This document shows, piece by piece, positions 39,543 to 50,632 of a stretch of DNA of 64,000 nucleotides. Source of the stretch: Balamuthia mandrillaris. Its lineage: Eukaryota > Discosea > Longamoebia > Balamuthiidae. The translations under genes were made by a program, and so were the position numbers. Under the pieces are notes generated by a model that was not told where the DNA came from, did no database searches, and saw nothing but the letters and a program-made list of their open reading frames with translations. The stretch spans positions 55,001 through 119,000 of the forward strand of contig JAVKOQ010000025.1 in the NCBI GenBank assembly GCA_031835245.1, given 5' to 3'. Every line of letters starts with the position of its first letter. Position 1 is the first letter of the stretch.

Positions 39543-41114
39543 TTAATCATTGATACTGACAGTTCTTACTCGTTCAAACACCAGTTTCAAGTCTGATAGA
39601 TTAGAGTTATTCCACTCTTCGAAAATCTGCTTCGCTGCTGGTCTAGCTCTTGCCATTTTGACGACGTCATGCATCACCTTTCTAACGACACGTTCCAGGT
39701 TATTCTCTCGCTGTTTCTTCTTTTCTTGTTCCAACGAGGTCAACAACAGAGCAGCCTCCTCCATCTTTCCGCTTCCAACCAACGCACAAGCCATCAACTC
39801 TTTCGTATGATAATTAACCACCTTCCTCCCCTTCTCTCCCTCCTCTTCCTTCTTTATATCTTCAACTTGCTGTTGATCATGTTGAAGCAGATGAAGGAGA
39901 TACTCGGCAACATCAGCAACCCGTTGAGGCCAACCGCTCGCCAAGAAGGCCATCATTGCAAGATTGGAATGCTTGGGTCCGGCCTGGAGGTCGTACTCCT
40001 TCATCTTTTTCAACATGGTGAAGGCTCTCTCCGGTCTTCCCTTCTCCGCATAATACTGTATCACCAGCGCCATAACCTCTTCGTCAGGTTCGTCCTCTAT
40101 CTTTTCCTCGTTTTTTTCTTCTTTCTTTGTTTCATTGTTTTGTTTTTCCATCTTTGGTTGTTGACGTTGGTTTTGCTGAATACGTTTTGCAAGAACGCGT
40201 ATAGGTAAACCGTTGTAAAGCACGTTTTCGTTGGGAGGCAACATGTTCTCTCTTAGCATCAGGTTGAACAGGCGAACGGCTTCTGCTGGCTCTTTGATGG
40301 AATCCAGAACAGACGTTGTTGTTTTGTCTGGCTCTGGTCTCTTGGTTGTTGGATTCGCTGTCGCACTTTTTCTTTCCGTCCCTTTTGTTTTGGGGTGTTG
40401 TTGTTGTTGTGCGTGTTGTGGTTGCTGGTGTCGTCTTTTGTTTTTATCGTTGTCGTTGGCATTGGCATCGTCGTTCTTTCTCATCTTCATTTCTTTTGCT
40501 TTTTGTCTGACTGCTTCCATCAGCTGTTTCACATCCTCTCTCAGCTTTGCAGGAGATTTCGCCGTGGTTGCATTGCTTTTGTTGCCCGAGGCGTGTTGTT
40601 GCTGCTGGCTTTGGCGTTGTGGGTGTTTTCGTTTTCCTTTCCCTCCTTCTACTTCTTTGGAGTGTTGAGTAACGTCCTTCACTGCAGCGTTTTCCTGTTG
40701 TTGCTCTCTCTCAAAGGCGGCTCGTTTCTTTGCCTTCCTTGCTATTCTGGCTCGTTTGTTCCTCTCTTTCTGCTTTTGTTTTTCGGCGTTCTCTCTTTCT
40801 TCCGCTGAGAGCTGTTGGCTTTGTTGTTGCGGCTGTGGGCGAACCGCTTTTTGCTGCGAAACACGAGCTTGGTGCGAAGAAGAAGAAGAGGAAGAAGAGG
40901 AAGAGCTTCGCGCTTGACGGCCATCATCTTCAGCAAAAACAACGGAAGAGGAAGAAAAATAACGAGCGCGACAAAGGGATGGTGATGAGACCGAAAGGAA
41001 GAACGGACGTAAGGTTGCTACAGGTCGACCATGAAGTCCTCGTGTCGTTGTACAGAACAAAGCTAGAGAAGGACCACGTCTTGCGGGAGGCAGAAGAAAC
41101 GAACGACAAGCCAT
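39543..41114 (-). CDS. PPR-like protein, predicted mitochondrial
   Basis: A single exon of 523 aa starting MACRSFLLPPARRGPSLALF; an upstream in-frame start 33 codons earlier is less likely because it lacks targeting character. The first 60 residues are basic, hydrophobic and Ser/Arg-rich without acids, a good mitochondrial presequence. Residues 65-270 are low-complexity Gln/Lys/Ser. The C-terminal half has helix pairs of PPR type: EAVRLFNLMLRENMLPPNENVLYNG, 'VMALVIQYYAEKGRPERAFTMLKKM', HSNLAMMAFLASGWPQRVADVAEYL and HTKELMACALVGSGKMEEAALLL. PPR proteins bind organellar RNA; the target is unknown. It is convergent with the kinesin gene, with only about 30 bp between stops. No introns, unlike most neighbours. 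Confidence 0.65.
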   Translation of the reverse strand: MACRSFLLPPARRGPSLALFCTTTRGLHGRPVATLRPFFLSVSSPSLCRARYFSSSSVVFAEDDGRQARSSSSSSSSSSSHQARVSQQKAVRPQPQQQSQQLSAEERENAEKQKQKERNKRARIARKAKKRAAFEREQQQENAAVKDVTQHSKEVEGGKGKRKHPQRQSQQQQHASGNKSNATTAKSPAKLREDVKQLMEAVRQKAKEMKMRKNDDANANDNDKNKRRHQQPQHAQQQQHPKTKGTERKSATANPTTKRPEPDKTTTSVLDSIKEPAEAVRLFNLMLRENMLPPNENVLYNGLPIRVLAKRIQQNQRQQPKMEKQNNETKKEEKNEEKIEDEPDEEVMALVIQYYAEKGRPERAFTMLKKMKEYDLQAGPKHSNLAMMAFLASGWPQRVADVAEYLLHLLQHDQQQVEDIKKEEEGEKGRKVVNYHTKELMACALVGSGKMEEAALLLTSLEQEKKKQRENNLERVVRKVMHDVVKMARARPAAKQIFEEWNNSNLSDLKLVFERVRTVSIND

Positions 41115-41615
41115 CTTTCTTTTCTGAATTCCTTTGTTGTTTTCTTTTTCCGAATTCGTGACGACATGGTATTTACAACGTCGGCATAAAATGTGGTATT
41201 TAAAGTCGACCAATTAGATTAAGCTTGAGGAGTCACAATGTTGACTTTAATACCCGTTTTCGGCAAATACGGTAATAATGTCGACGAAGTAACCATAATT
41301 GGATAAAACGTAAGGAGTTTTCATCATAAATGCACGGGGCAAGCGAATCGGAAAGCATAGGCGCCAATATTAGATTTGTCTTTGCCTCTTTCTTCCGAGG
41401 ACTTTTTTCTTCTTCCATCTTCTTTCTCCCCATCCACCCACCCACCCACCCACTATTGCTTTGTCCTCCATTAGTTTTTTTTCGTTTCATCCTAGTACTC
41501 TCCCACTTTCAAAAACACCACCCACCCACCCACACTCGCGCAAACGCTTTGTTTGCTCTCTTCTTCGTTTCTCTGTTTTTTTCCCCAGCGAAAAAATAAA
41601 CGGAAAAGAAAGCAA
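41115..41615. promoter_or_regulatory. Divergent promoter with GTGACGACATG, GTCGAC sites and CCCA arrays
   Basis: 500 bp between the divergent PPR-like and desaturase genes. 'ttcgtgacgacatgg' lies at 41155, with GTCGAC sites near 41212 and 41279. (CCCA)n arrays at about 41431-41453 and 41518-41533 would be G-quadruplex-forming on the minus strand. No supported gene. Confidence 0.5.
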
Positions 41616-42704
41616 ATGGAAACTCTTGGACAGGTGAGAGGGAAGGAGGAGGAGGGGACGGAGCAGCTTCCCCCCCAGGACGTGTTCATGGGGCTGCCCA
41701 AACAGCTCTACGAGAAAAGCAGCGCCAAAGCGATGCTCCGCCTGGTGAGGGCCTTGGCCTACGTCTCCCTGGCCTACGTCGTCCTCACCCAGCTGCCGTG
41801 GTACCTCCTGCCGCTGGGCTGGCTCTTGGTGGGAACCACTATGGGCAGCGTATGTCTTTTCCCTTTCTTTCTCTCTCCCTCGTTCTTTCTTTCTTTCGTT
41901 TTCTTTCTTTTTTTTTCTTTTCTTTTTTTCTTTTTTCTTTTTCTTTTTCTTTTTTTTCTTTTTTTTTCTTTTTTTCTTTTTCTTTTTCTTTTTCTTTTTT
42001 CTTTCTAAGAGTTTTTTTTTTGTGGTGCTATATAATACAGTTATTGGCGGTGGCGTACGCTTGCCACACGAACGCCTTTTTCAACAACACGCTCGTGAAC
42101 CATGTGGTCGGCCAATTGGCTCTTCTTCCGTTGATGACTCCCTTCGAGTCATGGTTCTCTTTTCTTCCCCTCTCTCTTCTTTCTCTCTTTTTCTTTCTTA
42201 CTTGTTATCTCTCTTATCCCTTCTCTTCATCGTTCTCTTCATCGTTCTCTTCATCGTTCTCTTCTCTCTTCTCTCTTCTCTCTTCTCTCTTCTCTCTTCT
42301 CTCTTCTCTCTTCTCTCTTCTCTCTTCTCTCTTCTCTCTTCTCTCTTTCTCTCTTCTCTCTTCTCTCTTCTCTCTTCTCTCTTCTCTCTTCTCTCTTCTC
42401 TCTTCTCTCTCTCTCTCTCTTTGTTTTTCTGATCTTTCTTTCGATACATATAAAAAGGCACGATCACTTCACCCAAAAGAAAGAGACAATGAAGCAGAGA
42501 GTGACGGATTATCTGTCGCGGGGTCCCTTCTGGTGGAGCTCTTCCTACTGGCAATTTTTGGTCTCCAACGTGGAAGGCTTTTTGGCGTTGGCGCCTTGCA
42601 TGGGCACCGCCACTAAGAAACGCATCATTGGTATTTTTCCTTTTCTTCTTTCGTTTTTTCTTCACTAGCCTCTTTCATTGTTCGTTGTTCTCTCTCTCCC
42701 TCTT

Positions 42705-42742
<38 letters not shown>

Positions 42743-44929
42743 GTCTCTCTCCTTTCATCTTATATAACTGAACATTTTGATATCAAACCAAAAGGAAACG
42801 TTGTAATGTTGTACATATTTGTGGCTATTTTCTTTCCGTTGATGGCGTATAATGTGGGCCTTTGGGGGCTGTGCAAGTATTACTTCTTCCCGTTGATGGT
42901 GTACCACTTTTGGGCATCCTCCTTCCTTAAGACTTCCAGCATTCTTAAAGTGCTGCAGATCCAACACAGCGACTTTGTGACATTGGCGTACTACAAGTAT
43001 CCCAAGTGGGTAGAGTTCCTTAGCTTGGAACTCAACTACGCCATCTCTTCGCTTCAACACTTGCACCAAGTTGCCATCGTCGAGAAGACTCAAAAGTTCT
43101 CCTCTGCCTTCAAGAATTATCTCGATGAAGATGAAGAAGATGATGAAGAGGAGGAGAAAGAAATGGAAAAAGAAAGTGAGGAGGACGAAAAGCTTCGTGT
43201 GATGAAGAGAGAAGGAGCGGCTCCTCCGTTCGCTCCTACCATTCCTTATTACAACCTCAAAGAGGCCATCAACTTCATTCGCAATCACTCTGCAGCTGCC
43301 TCCATTAAAGCTTCTTCCTCTAACATGATCCAAAAATGGCGTTTGGAGGAACATTCCTTCTTCTCTCTCATTTTCGGTTTCGGACAAAACGAGAACGAAA
43401 CCAACCTTTCGATGAGAGAAATGATGGCAAGCCTTTGGAAGACCTGTCAAGAGATCAACTGGGTCACCACCACTTACTTGTTTGTGACTCCTCTCATTGC
43501 TCTTTACGGGTTAATTACCTGTGAGCACTACTGGCAAACTTGGTTGTTGGCTTTTGTTCATTACCAGTTGGGAGGCCAGGGTATCACGATGGGTTATCAC
43601 CGCTTGTTCTCGCATCGTTCTTTTTCTGCTCACCCCATCGTCAAGTACATTCTGCTTTTCTTTGCAACTGGTACTGTTTCTCTCTCTTTTTCTTGTTTTT
43701 TTCTTTTCTTTTCGTTTCTTTATTTCCTGTTATTTATTTCTCGTTGTCCATTATGAAGGTTGCTTCCAAATGAGTTGTTTGGATTGGGCAAACGATCATA
43801 GAGCGCATCATCGGTACACAGACACGCCAAAGGATCCCTACAACATCAACAACGGTTTCTGGTATGCCCACATGGGATGGCTCCTCCGTCATCGCAAAGT
43901 GGAATCCAAATCCGACATCAGCGATCTTCGTGCCGATCCTGTGGTACCCTCTCTCTCTCATTTGATTTGTTGTGTTCATGTCTCCACGCATTGTACTATT
44001 TGTTAAAGCGAACGTTTTGCAGCTTCGTTTCCAACACAAATGGTTCCTGCCGCTGGCCGTGCTGCAAGGATATGTGCTTCCTACCGTCATCGCTGGTCTG
44101 TTTTGGGGCGATTGGTGGGGCGGCTTCTTCATTGCTGGCATCTTCAGTCGCGTGATCATTCTGCAGAGCACCTTTTGCGTGAACAGCGTTGCCCATTACT
44201 GGGGCGACTTTACTTATGCTGATCAACGGTTGGTTGCTGTCTTTTTTTGCTTTTCAGCTGTTATAACGAATTACTAACGAAACAAACAGCTCGCCAAAGG
44301 ATTCCTGGTTGGTGGGTCTGTTGACCTTTGGAGAGGGCTACCACAATTTCCATCATGAGTTCCCCTACGACTACCGCAACGGCGCCCACTGGAAGGCATT
44401 TGACCCCACGAAATGGATTATATGGGCGCTGTCGTTCGTCGGCCTCACGTATGACCTCAAGCTCTTCTCGAAGGAGACCATAGCGAAGGGGAAGCTGCAA
44501 ATGAAGGAGAAGCAGCTGATTAGGGAGAGGGAGAGGCTCCATTGGGGACCGCCGGAGGAGACGCTGCCTTACTACACGGAGGAACAGGTGGCCCAGCTTT
44601 GCAGCCGCAAGGAAGGAGGATCCGCGGAGGAGAAAGAGGAGGAAGAGCTGAGGAGAGAAAAGCTGATCATTGTGGACGGCTATGTCCACGAGGTCAGCCA
44701 GTTCATGGAGGAGCATCCGGCTGGAGCGGCCATCATGAAGCCGTACTTGGGCAAGGATGCCAGCCAGGCGTTCAACATCACGGTCTACAACCACAGCAAC
44801 GCAGCGAGGAACATTCTGCAGACCCTTCGCATCGCGCGCGTGAAACCTTCCTCGCCAACATCCTCTCCTTCTCCATCCTCTCCTTCTCCATCCTCCTCTC
44901 CTTCGCCAAAGGGCATCAAAGCCGAATAA
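41616..44929 (+). CDS. Fused double desaturase: degenerate FAD-type domain + delta-9-type desaturase + cytochrome b5
   Basis: Exons 41616-41849, 42041-42153, 42458-42630, 42795-43670, 43759-43943, 44023-44228 and 44290-44929 give 808 aa. Residues about 24-260 resemble acyl-lipid (FAD2/FAD6-like) desaturases (LPKQLYEKSSAKAMLRLVR ... LPWYLLPLGWLL), but the His boxes are not intact: the HECGH region reads AYACHTNAFF and the HRRHH region WHDHFTQ. From about 400 a complete delta-9 acyl-CoA desaturase follows: HRLFSH (about 450), 'DHRAHHRYTD' (about 476), NSVAHYWG and 'GEGYHNFHHEFPYDYRNG'. Residues about 700-780 form a cytochrome b5-like domain with VDGYVHEVSQFMEEHPAGA and a second candidate haem His (YNHSNAA). 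Predicted ER multi-pass enzyme using its own b5 electron donor. Only the second desaturase should be catalytic. Confidence 0.88.
42226..42425 (+). repeat. (CTTCT)n/TTCATCG microsatellite in a desaturase intron
   Basis: Starts with three 'cttcatcgttctct' units and then CTCTT pentamers ending in (CT)n. The same composite unit occurs, sense-oriented, in the first intron of the TKL kinase gene. Confidence 0.92.
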
Positions 44930-45339
44930 TTATTATTGTAGCAAATAGAAAATCAAACATTCGGGTTTCTTTGAATTCCGATTCGTCACGAAATTTCCAT
45001 AGCGAAGAAAAAAGAAAGAAAAAAAAGAAAAGAAAAGAAAAGAACAAAAAGAGTTGAGAAGGAAGCGGGAAATGTGATCCCTGCCGTTCCTCACTTGTTC
45101 TTCTTTTTTGCTTTTTTTTTAACCTGCCCTTTTGCTGCTTTAAAAAAAACAACTTTGTTGCGGTTCTATTTTGGTTTAAAACACCAAAACGGGTCGTTCG
45201 TTGCAAACAACAAAAAAGAGAGAGAAGAGGAAGAAGGAAAAGAAGCAACAACGACAGTTGCCAAGAAGCCCTACAAAGGGGGAACCTCTCTCTACAAAAC
45301 AGTCCAAAGAAAAGAAAGAAAGAGAGAGCAAAAAAAAAA
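44930..45339. other. Spacer/promoter between desaturase and LRR genes
   Basis: 410 bp, AT-rich with (A)n and (T)n runs and 'gattcgtcacgaaatttcc' at about 44981. It is purine-rich immediately before the LRR gene ATG. No gene supported. Confidence 0.4.
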
Positions 45340-47269
45340 ATGAGAGACAAAGTTGGCAAAAAGTTACACAATCCAGCAAACCTCCTCCAACAAGCCTCCC
45401 TTTCCGTCGCCAAGCACATCGACTACTACCTGCCCGACCTAACGCCCGCCCACCTCCAGCAGTTCACGCACCTCCTCACCGCCTTTGACGACGCCTACCT
45501 GCCCCCTCACCTGGCCGACCAGCTCATCCGCTGCCTGCAGAGCACCAAGCGGCTGAGGGTGGATTACTACTGCGCGCTGCTACGCTGCTCGGAGGAAACG
45601 AGCACGGCGGACCTCTCGGCCCTCAAGCTGCCCCAACCGGACACGAAGCCGCTGGGCTGCAGCCCCATCGACTTTGTGCTGCTCCATGGGGTGGGGCGTT
45701 GCAGGAACCTCACCACGCTCAACCTGGCTCGCTGCGGGAAGAAGGCCACCAACGCGGCCTTGCAAGAGGCCCTCTCCGGGCTGCCCCGACTGAGGCACGT
45801 CGATCTTTCTGGCTGGGACAAGCTCTCCGATCGAACGTTGGAGGTGTTGGTGCGAACGACCCACAAGAAGAACAAGAGAGAGGGCAAAAACGAGAGCGAG
45901 AACGAGGAAGAGAGCAAGGGAGCAGGACTGCATTCGTTGTCTTTGTCGTTGTGCTGTCGGTTGAGTTCGCAAAAGTTGGGCGAATTGGCGGGTGGACTTT
46001 GTGGGTTGGTGCGGTTGAATCTGAACGGGTGTTCTTGGCTGGAGGACGACGCTTTGTTGCAGCTGTTTCACCATTGTACTGCTTTGAAGAGCTTAGACTT
46101 GGCTGGTATGTTAGCTTCGCTCGTTTTCATCTTCTATTTCATCATCATCTTCTGCTTTTTAATTAGTTTTCTGACTTTCTTTTCCTGTTCTTTGCTTTTT
46201 TTTTCTCTGTCAAGGTTGTTGGGAAGTGACAGATAGAGCGTTTGCCGACACCGTTTCTTTTGCCAACCATAACGAGAAGGCATTTATAATAGAACGAGGA
46301 ACGGCGGCGGCCTTCAACAGACAAACGGGGCTGACTTATTTAGACGTGAGCGTTACAACTATCAGCGATAAGAGCGTGCATGCCATTGCCACCGTTTGCA
46401 CACAGCTACAAACGCTCATTATGGAGGGATGTCTCTCCGTGACCGACAATGCCTTTCTTCTTCCTTCTGCTTCCACTTCTTCTTCGCATAGTCCATTTTG
46501 TAGTTTACAAGAGCTGAAGCTTGGTGGATGCACTTCCATTCGTGGGGATAATGCTCTTCGCAATATTGTTCGCAACTGCCCTCACCTTCAAAAGCTAGCT
46601 CTCCCCCCTTCCTCCTCATATCAATCGTTATGGCGGATACTCGGCTGTTACTCATTGGAACCGGAAGAAGATGACGATGACGATGATGAAGAGGATGAAG
46701 GAATTCATAGAGGATTGTCTGACCTTAGATGGTTGAGCCTTCGCAACTGTAATCAAATCATTTCACCATTTCCATCATCAGAAGGAGATGAGGAAGAACA
46801 AGCGGCGATGGAAAGTGATGACGAAGATAACGACAAGGAAGGACTTCAGCGTAGCCCCACATCTCCTCTTAGTCGGTTGCGGCACTTGGACTTTACCGCC
46901 TCTTCCATCGGCGATGACATCTTGCAAGACCTTGCTCGCGCCTTTTCTCTGTCTTCTTCTTCCACTAATGCTGATGGCATCAACGAGAAGGGGAGAATAG
47001 AACAAGAAGGGCTGACAGAGCTTTGCTTATCCGGATGTACTGCCGTGGGTAACGTTGGCGTAGAAGCCATTGCACTCAGCTGTCGTTGCACGCTAACGCA
47101 CCTGGACGTATCGCGGTGTCCGCGAGTGACCGTCCAAGCTTTGAAGAGGGTGTTGCCGGAGATGAAGGCCTTGCGCACAGTGTCTCTGCTCTCTTGCACT
47201 CGCATCACCGTTTCTCATTTTAATGCGTTGCGGGCAACCTATCCTCACATTTCTTTTGTTTGGCGATAG
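45340..47269 (+). CDS. Cysteine-containing LRR protein (AMN1/FBXL-like)
   Basis: Exons 45340-46105 and 46215-47269 give 606 aa. The protein is built from cysteine-containing LRRs of the type in F-box/LRR and AMN1 proteins: LTTLNLARCGK, LRHVDLSGWDKLSDRTLEVLV, LVRLNLNGCSWLEDDALLQL, 'LKSLDLAGCWEVTDRAF', LTYLDVSVTTISDKSV, LQTLIMEGCLSVTDNAF, LQELKLGGCTSI, LTELCLSGCTAVGNVGVEAIA and LTHLDVSRCPRVTVQAL. No F-box is visible at the N-terminus (residues 1-70 are helical: LLQQASLSVAKHIDYYLPDLTPAHLQQF). Acidic insertions split the array at about 185-200, 410-425 and 450-470. Family roles are substrate recognition in SCF ligases or mitotic-exit antagonism (AMN1); which applies is not clear. Convergent with the CENATAC gene. 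Confidence 0.8.
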
Positions 47270-47357
47270 CAAGGTATTACTTATGATTATAATACTTTCC
47301 ATGTAACAAAAAGTTTCACGAAGTTTGGTCTTCCACCCCTTGAGGAACTTGGGTATT

Positions 47358-49282
47358 TCATTGCCGAGAAGAAGAAGAAGAAGAAGAAGAAGAAGAAGAA
47401 GAAGAAGAAGAAGAAGAAGAAGAAGAAGAAGAAGAAGAAGAAGAATCATGATAAGCCTGACGGTGTGTGCGGCGCGGGCCTGCCGTCCAAACCCCACCAA
47501 AGCTCGGCATCCAGTCCTTGTTGTTGCCTTGGGCAGCCTTCATTCTCTTTTTCTGTCTCAGGTAATCAGCTCCCACACGATCGGGGTTCTTCTTTGCCTC
47601 CTCTCGTTGTCTCTTCAGTTTTGCTCTGGCCTCCTCCAATGCTTCCTTCAACACATCCTTCTCTTCGTTTTGGTCAACAATAGTGGTTGCTGATGTTGTT
47701 GATGAAGGCATTAGCCAAGGCGGAGTGCCACCTGTGTGGACGTTGCCTTCGCCTGGTGCTAATGGTGGCACTGTTATCGTAGTTAAACCTATTATTTACG
47801 GTGATGTTAGAATCTCTGCATTACAACAGAAAAAAAACAAACAGAGGATAAGTTACTTTCAGCAGCAGCAAAGGCTGTTTGCTTCCGCTCCAAACCGGTT
47901 CCCTCCGCAGCAGCAGACTTTGAAAACCGAGCCAGGCCTTCATCTTGAATGAGGTCAATGGGCCAAGCCATCCACCCACTTCGCGATGAGTCGTTGTTAT
48001 TGTACTTGACAATGCCGCCGCCCCATACACGACGACCGTTGTGCCATCCAGTTGGATTCTGAAGCACACCGCTTGGTCCTTTGATGGTTTCTGCAGTTAA
48101 CTTTCTTGTTGCTTTTTTAAAAAAAGAAGAATGAAAAAAGATATGTGAGTATAAAGATAGCACACCAAGAGATAAAGAAGAACGGAAGAAGACCATTGGA
48201 AGCAGCGGTTACGGAGGATGACGGCCCAGCAGGAGAGGAAGCGGAGGAGGTAGTAACCCTCCTCAAAGTATTCATGGAGGAAGTCTGAGCTAATGAAGGA
48301 GAAACAATAGAGGATGATTGGGAGAGGGGAAAACTATGTTCAAGGGAAGGGTTTGGATGGATACAATGCTCAATGGCGGCTTGTTTTCTCTTTTCTGTTT
48401 CTTGCTTCTGCTCCTGGGCGCGTTTCAACAGACTCTCTGCCTCTGCTTTGTACTTTTATCAAAAAGGTCGGGTTGCTGATTTCAGACTCTGAAAGAACAA
48501 ATAACGAGGAGAGAGGGAAGAGAACAGACACAAAGCGAGAAGAGGAGAACTACAGAAGAAGAAAGAAGACAGGAGAAAGCAGCGCAGAGAGAGCACATGA
48601 TGTAGAAAGAGGCGAAGAGAGAGAGAGAGAGAGAGAGAGTGAAGTGATGCCATACCCGTTTCCATTCTTGAGAAGATAAGAGGTGCAAAGCCTTTTCTTT
48701 TCTCGGCGCATTGGTCTTTTCCCAAAAGTCTTCCACCGCTCTTCTATGGGCTTTGCTTGCCAAATGCCGAAAAGTGTTATAACTTTTTGTTGTTAAAGGA
48801 TGGGAACGTTAGAAACAACTTAACAACAGAAATCTCTTCTCTTCACATCACTTCGATTCTTCTTTGCTTTGTTCTCATCTCTTCCTGTTTTTTTACCTGT
48901 AAAAATCATTGTCGGCGTTGATAACTTCCGTCTCGCAGAACCAGCACCAATAGTTCTTGTCCCGCGACGTGTCCTTGTGCAGGAGCACTCCAGCAGGAGG
49001 AGGCTCCGGCGTTGGCACCGGCCGAGCGAGGTGGTGCTCCCTGCGGTGCCGGACCTTGGCGCCCGCTTTGCCCAGCACGTAGGCCACCTTGGTCTGGTGT
49101 CGTTTCGTGTAGCCGTGCTTCCGGCGGCCTTGGTTGTGATTGATCCTGCACGCGGGGCAGAACTCGAAGCTCCAACTTTGTTGTCCTTGTTGTTGTTGTT
49201 GTTCTCGTTGCTTGGCCACTGCTTCTGGGAGGTACTGCGGCTTGCCTCTTGCCACATCATTGCGCCTTCCTCTTCTCTCCAT
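47358..49282 (-). CDS. CENATAC (CCDC84) homologue, minor-spliceosome-associated zinc-finger protein
   Basis: Exons 49282-48897, 48782-48656, 48452-48194, 48111-47857 and 47788-47358 give 485 aa. The N-terminal C2H2-like fingers read 'FEFCPACRINHNQGRRKHGYTKRHQTK' and WCWFCETEV, followed by 'HLASKAHRRAVEDFWEKTNA', matching the CCDC84 'H.ASPEH...FW.ENKA' block. The C-terminus has NVHTGGTPPWLMP and 'RVGADYL...DWMPSFGGVWTAGPRR', corresponding to the family's conserved HSGA.PPWM and RVGANF...WLPSFGRVWN.GRR motifs. CENATAC promotes splicing of A-type (AT-AN) minor introns and kinetochore fidelity in humans; function is inferred from homology. The last 30 residues are a poly-Ser run encoded by a GAA/TTC microsatellite. 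An in-frame ATG 14 codons upstream (49324) is an alternative start. Confidence 0.85.
47366..47446. repeat. Coding (GAA)n microsatellite: C-terminal poly-Ser of CENATAC
   Basis: About 26 GAA/TCT-type triplets read as Ser in the minus-strand frame. The tract continues to within two residues of the stop. The conserved WTAGPRRTHRQ block ends just before it, so it is a repeat-derived tail. Confidence 0.85.
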
Positions 49283-49457
49283 CTTCCTTTTCTTTCTTTC
49301 ACTGGAAGGACGACAGTTCAACACCAGGTAAAGACACTTATGTTTTGTTAAAATAGGTACTCACGTTCGACACTCGGTATTAGCAATTTCTTTTTAAATT
49401 AATAATTGAAATTTTGACATTAAATTTTTCTTGGAATTTTTTTTTAAAAAAAGAGAA
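49283..49457. promoter_or_regulatory. Divergent promoter of CENATAC and NADAR genes
   Basis: 175-bp AT-rich spacer between divergent starts. 'acgttcgacactcgg' (about 49362) resembles the GTCGAC-type spacer motif. TATA-like AT runs adjoin the NADAR ATG. Confidence 0.4.
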
Positions 49458-50063
49458 ATGGAAGATGAAGGAGGAGGTGCTGCAGCACCCATTTTTTACT
49501 CGGGAGAGGAGGCCTCTGGCGAATACGGCGCGTTCTCCAACAGAGCCGCCTTTGCGTTCGAGCTGGATGGCAAGCGATGGCCCACCGTTGAGCACTTCTT
49601 TCACGCCCAAAAGTTTGCAGGCACGGACCACGAAGAAGCCATCCGAAACGCCAAAAACGCCAACTCTGCTCATCGGTTTTCTTCTCTCTTCTTGTTTTTT
49701 TCTTGCTTCTTCTTCTTCTTCTTCTTCTTCTTTCTTCTTCTTCTTTACAAGTTGAGTTCCAACACAAACAGAATGGGGAGAGACCGTTCTCGGCCGTTGC
49801 GAGGCGATTGGGAGCAAGTCAAAGAGCAGGTGGCAGAGAGAGGCATCCGCGCCAAGTTCCAGCAGCACAGCGAGCTACGACGGCTTTTGTTGAGCACCGG
49901 CGACAGACCCCTTGTGCAACGCACCCGCAATGACGACTATTGGGGTGACTCTGGCAAAGCCAACGATCGTGGTGGGGTGCGGGGACAAAACGTAATGGGA
50001 CACATTCTTATGAAAGTACGAGCGAGCCTCATCGAAGAAGCAGAAGCAGAAGCAGAGAAATAA
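49458..50063 (+). CDS. NADAR-family N-glycosidase (YbiA/DUF1768)
   Basis: Exons 49458-49675 and 49772-50063 give 169 aa, the normal size for a single NADAR domain. Diagnostic blocks are FYSGEEASGEYGAFSNRAAFAFELDGKRWPTVEHFFHAQKF, IRNAKNANSAHR, GDWEQVKEQV, 'IRAKFQQHSELRRLLLSTGDRPLVQRTRNDDYWGDSG' and GQNVMGHILMKVR. Bacterial YbiA hydrolyses the N-glycosidic bond of early riboflavin intermediates, and other NADAR proteins remove ADP-ribose from nucleobases. The expected Glu and Asp positions are present, so it should be active, but which reaction applies cannot be told from sequence. The intron is TTC-rich. Confidence 0.9.
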   Translation: MEDEGGGAAAPIFYSGEEASGEYGAFSNRAAFAFELDGKRWPTVEHFFHAQKFAGTDHEEAIRNAKNANSAHRFSSLFLFFSCFFFFFFFFFLLLLYKLSSNTNRMGRDRSRPLRGDWEQVKEQVAERGIRAKFQQHSELRRLLLSTGDRPLVQRTRNDDYWGDSGKANDRGGVRGQNVMGHILMKVRASLIEEAEAEAEK

Positions 50064-50139
50064 CAAAGGTTTGCCGTTGTTGGGTCTTTCTTTCTTTCTT
50101 GCTCCTTCCCTGCGCTGCTGCTGCTATGTAAATGAATCC

Positions 50140-50222
50140 TCATTCATTTGTTTTGTTGTTTTGTTTCTTTTTCTGTTGCCGTTCTGGTTTTACTTTCTTC
50201 GCAAAGTGTTTTCTCTATATGT

Positions 50223-50273
<51 letters not shown>

Positions 50274-50600
50274 TATTTATCTGCTAACAACGAAAAACAA
50301 CAAACACACTTCCAAGGAGGACAAAGAAAGTAAGGGCATACCCTTTCCTGCCGTAAACGCGTGTTCTTGGATTTAAGCTTTTCCATTCGCTTCTTGGACT
50401 TGCCGCCTCCTTTATTGTGAAAGTGGTTACTGTAAGCGTTCATTTCCTTTGGAAACACGTAACACACACATACACAAGAGGAGTTTTTGTAAAAATGGAA
50501 GATCTATACCTCCTGCTGTGAGTTCAACGTTTATCTTCCGGCCAAGCATCTCAGAATGATGTAACTTTAATGCTTTCTGTATGTTTGGTTTGAATGTAAG

Positions 50601-50632
<32 letters not shown>

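Noticed and set aside
48783-48896. U12-type intron in the CENATAC gene, because of a 'tcctttaac' branch-like site
   Set aside because: The donor is GTAAAA, not GTATCC or ATATCC, and GT-AG splicing gives the correct frame.
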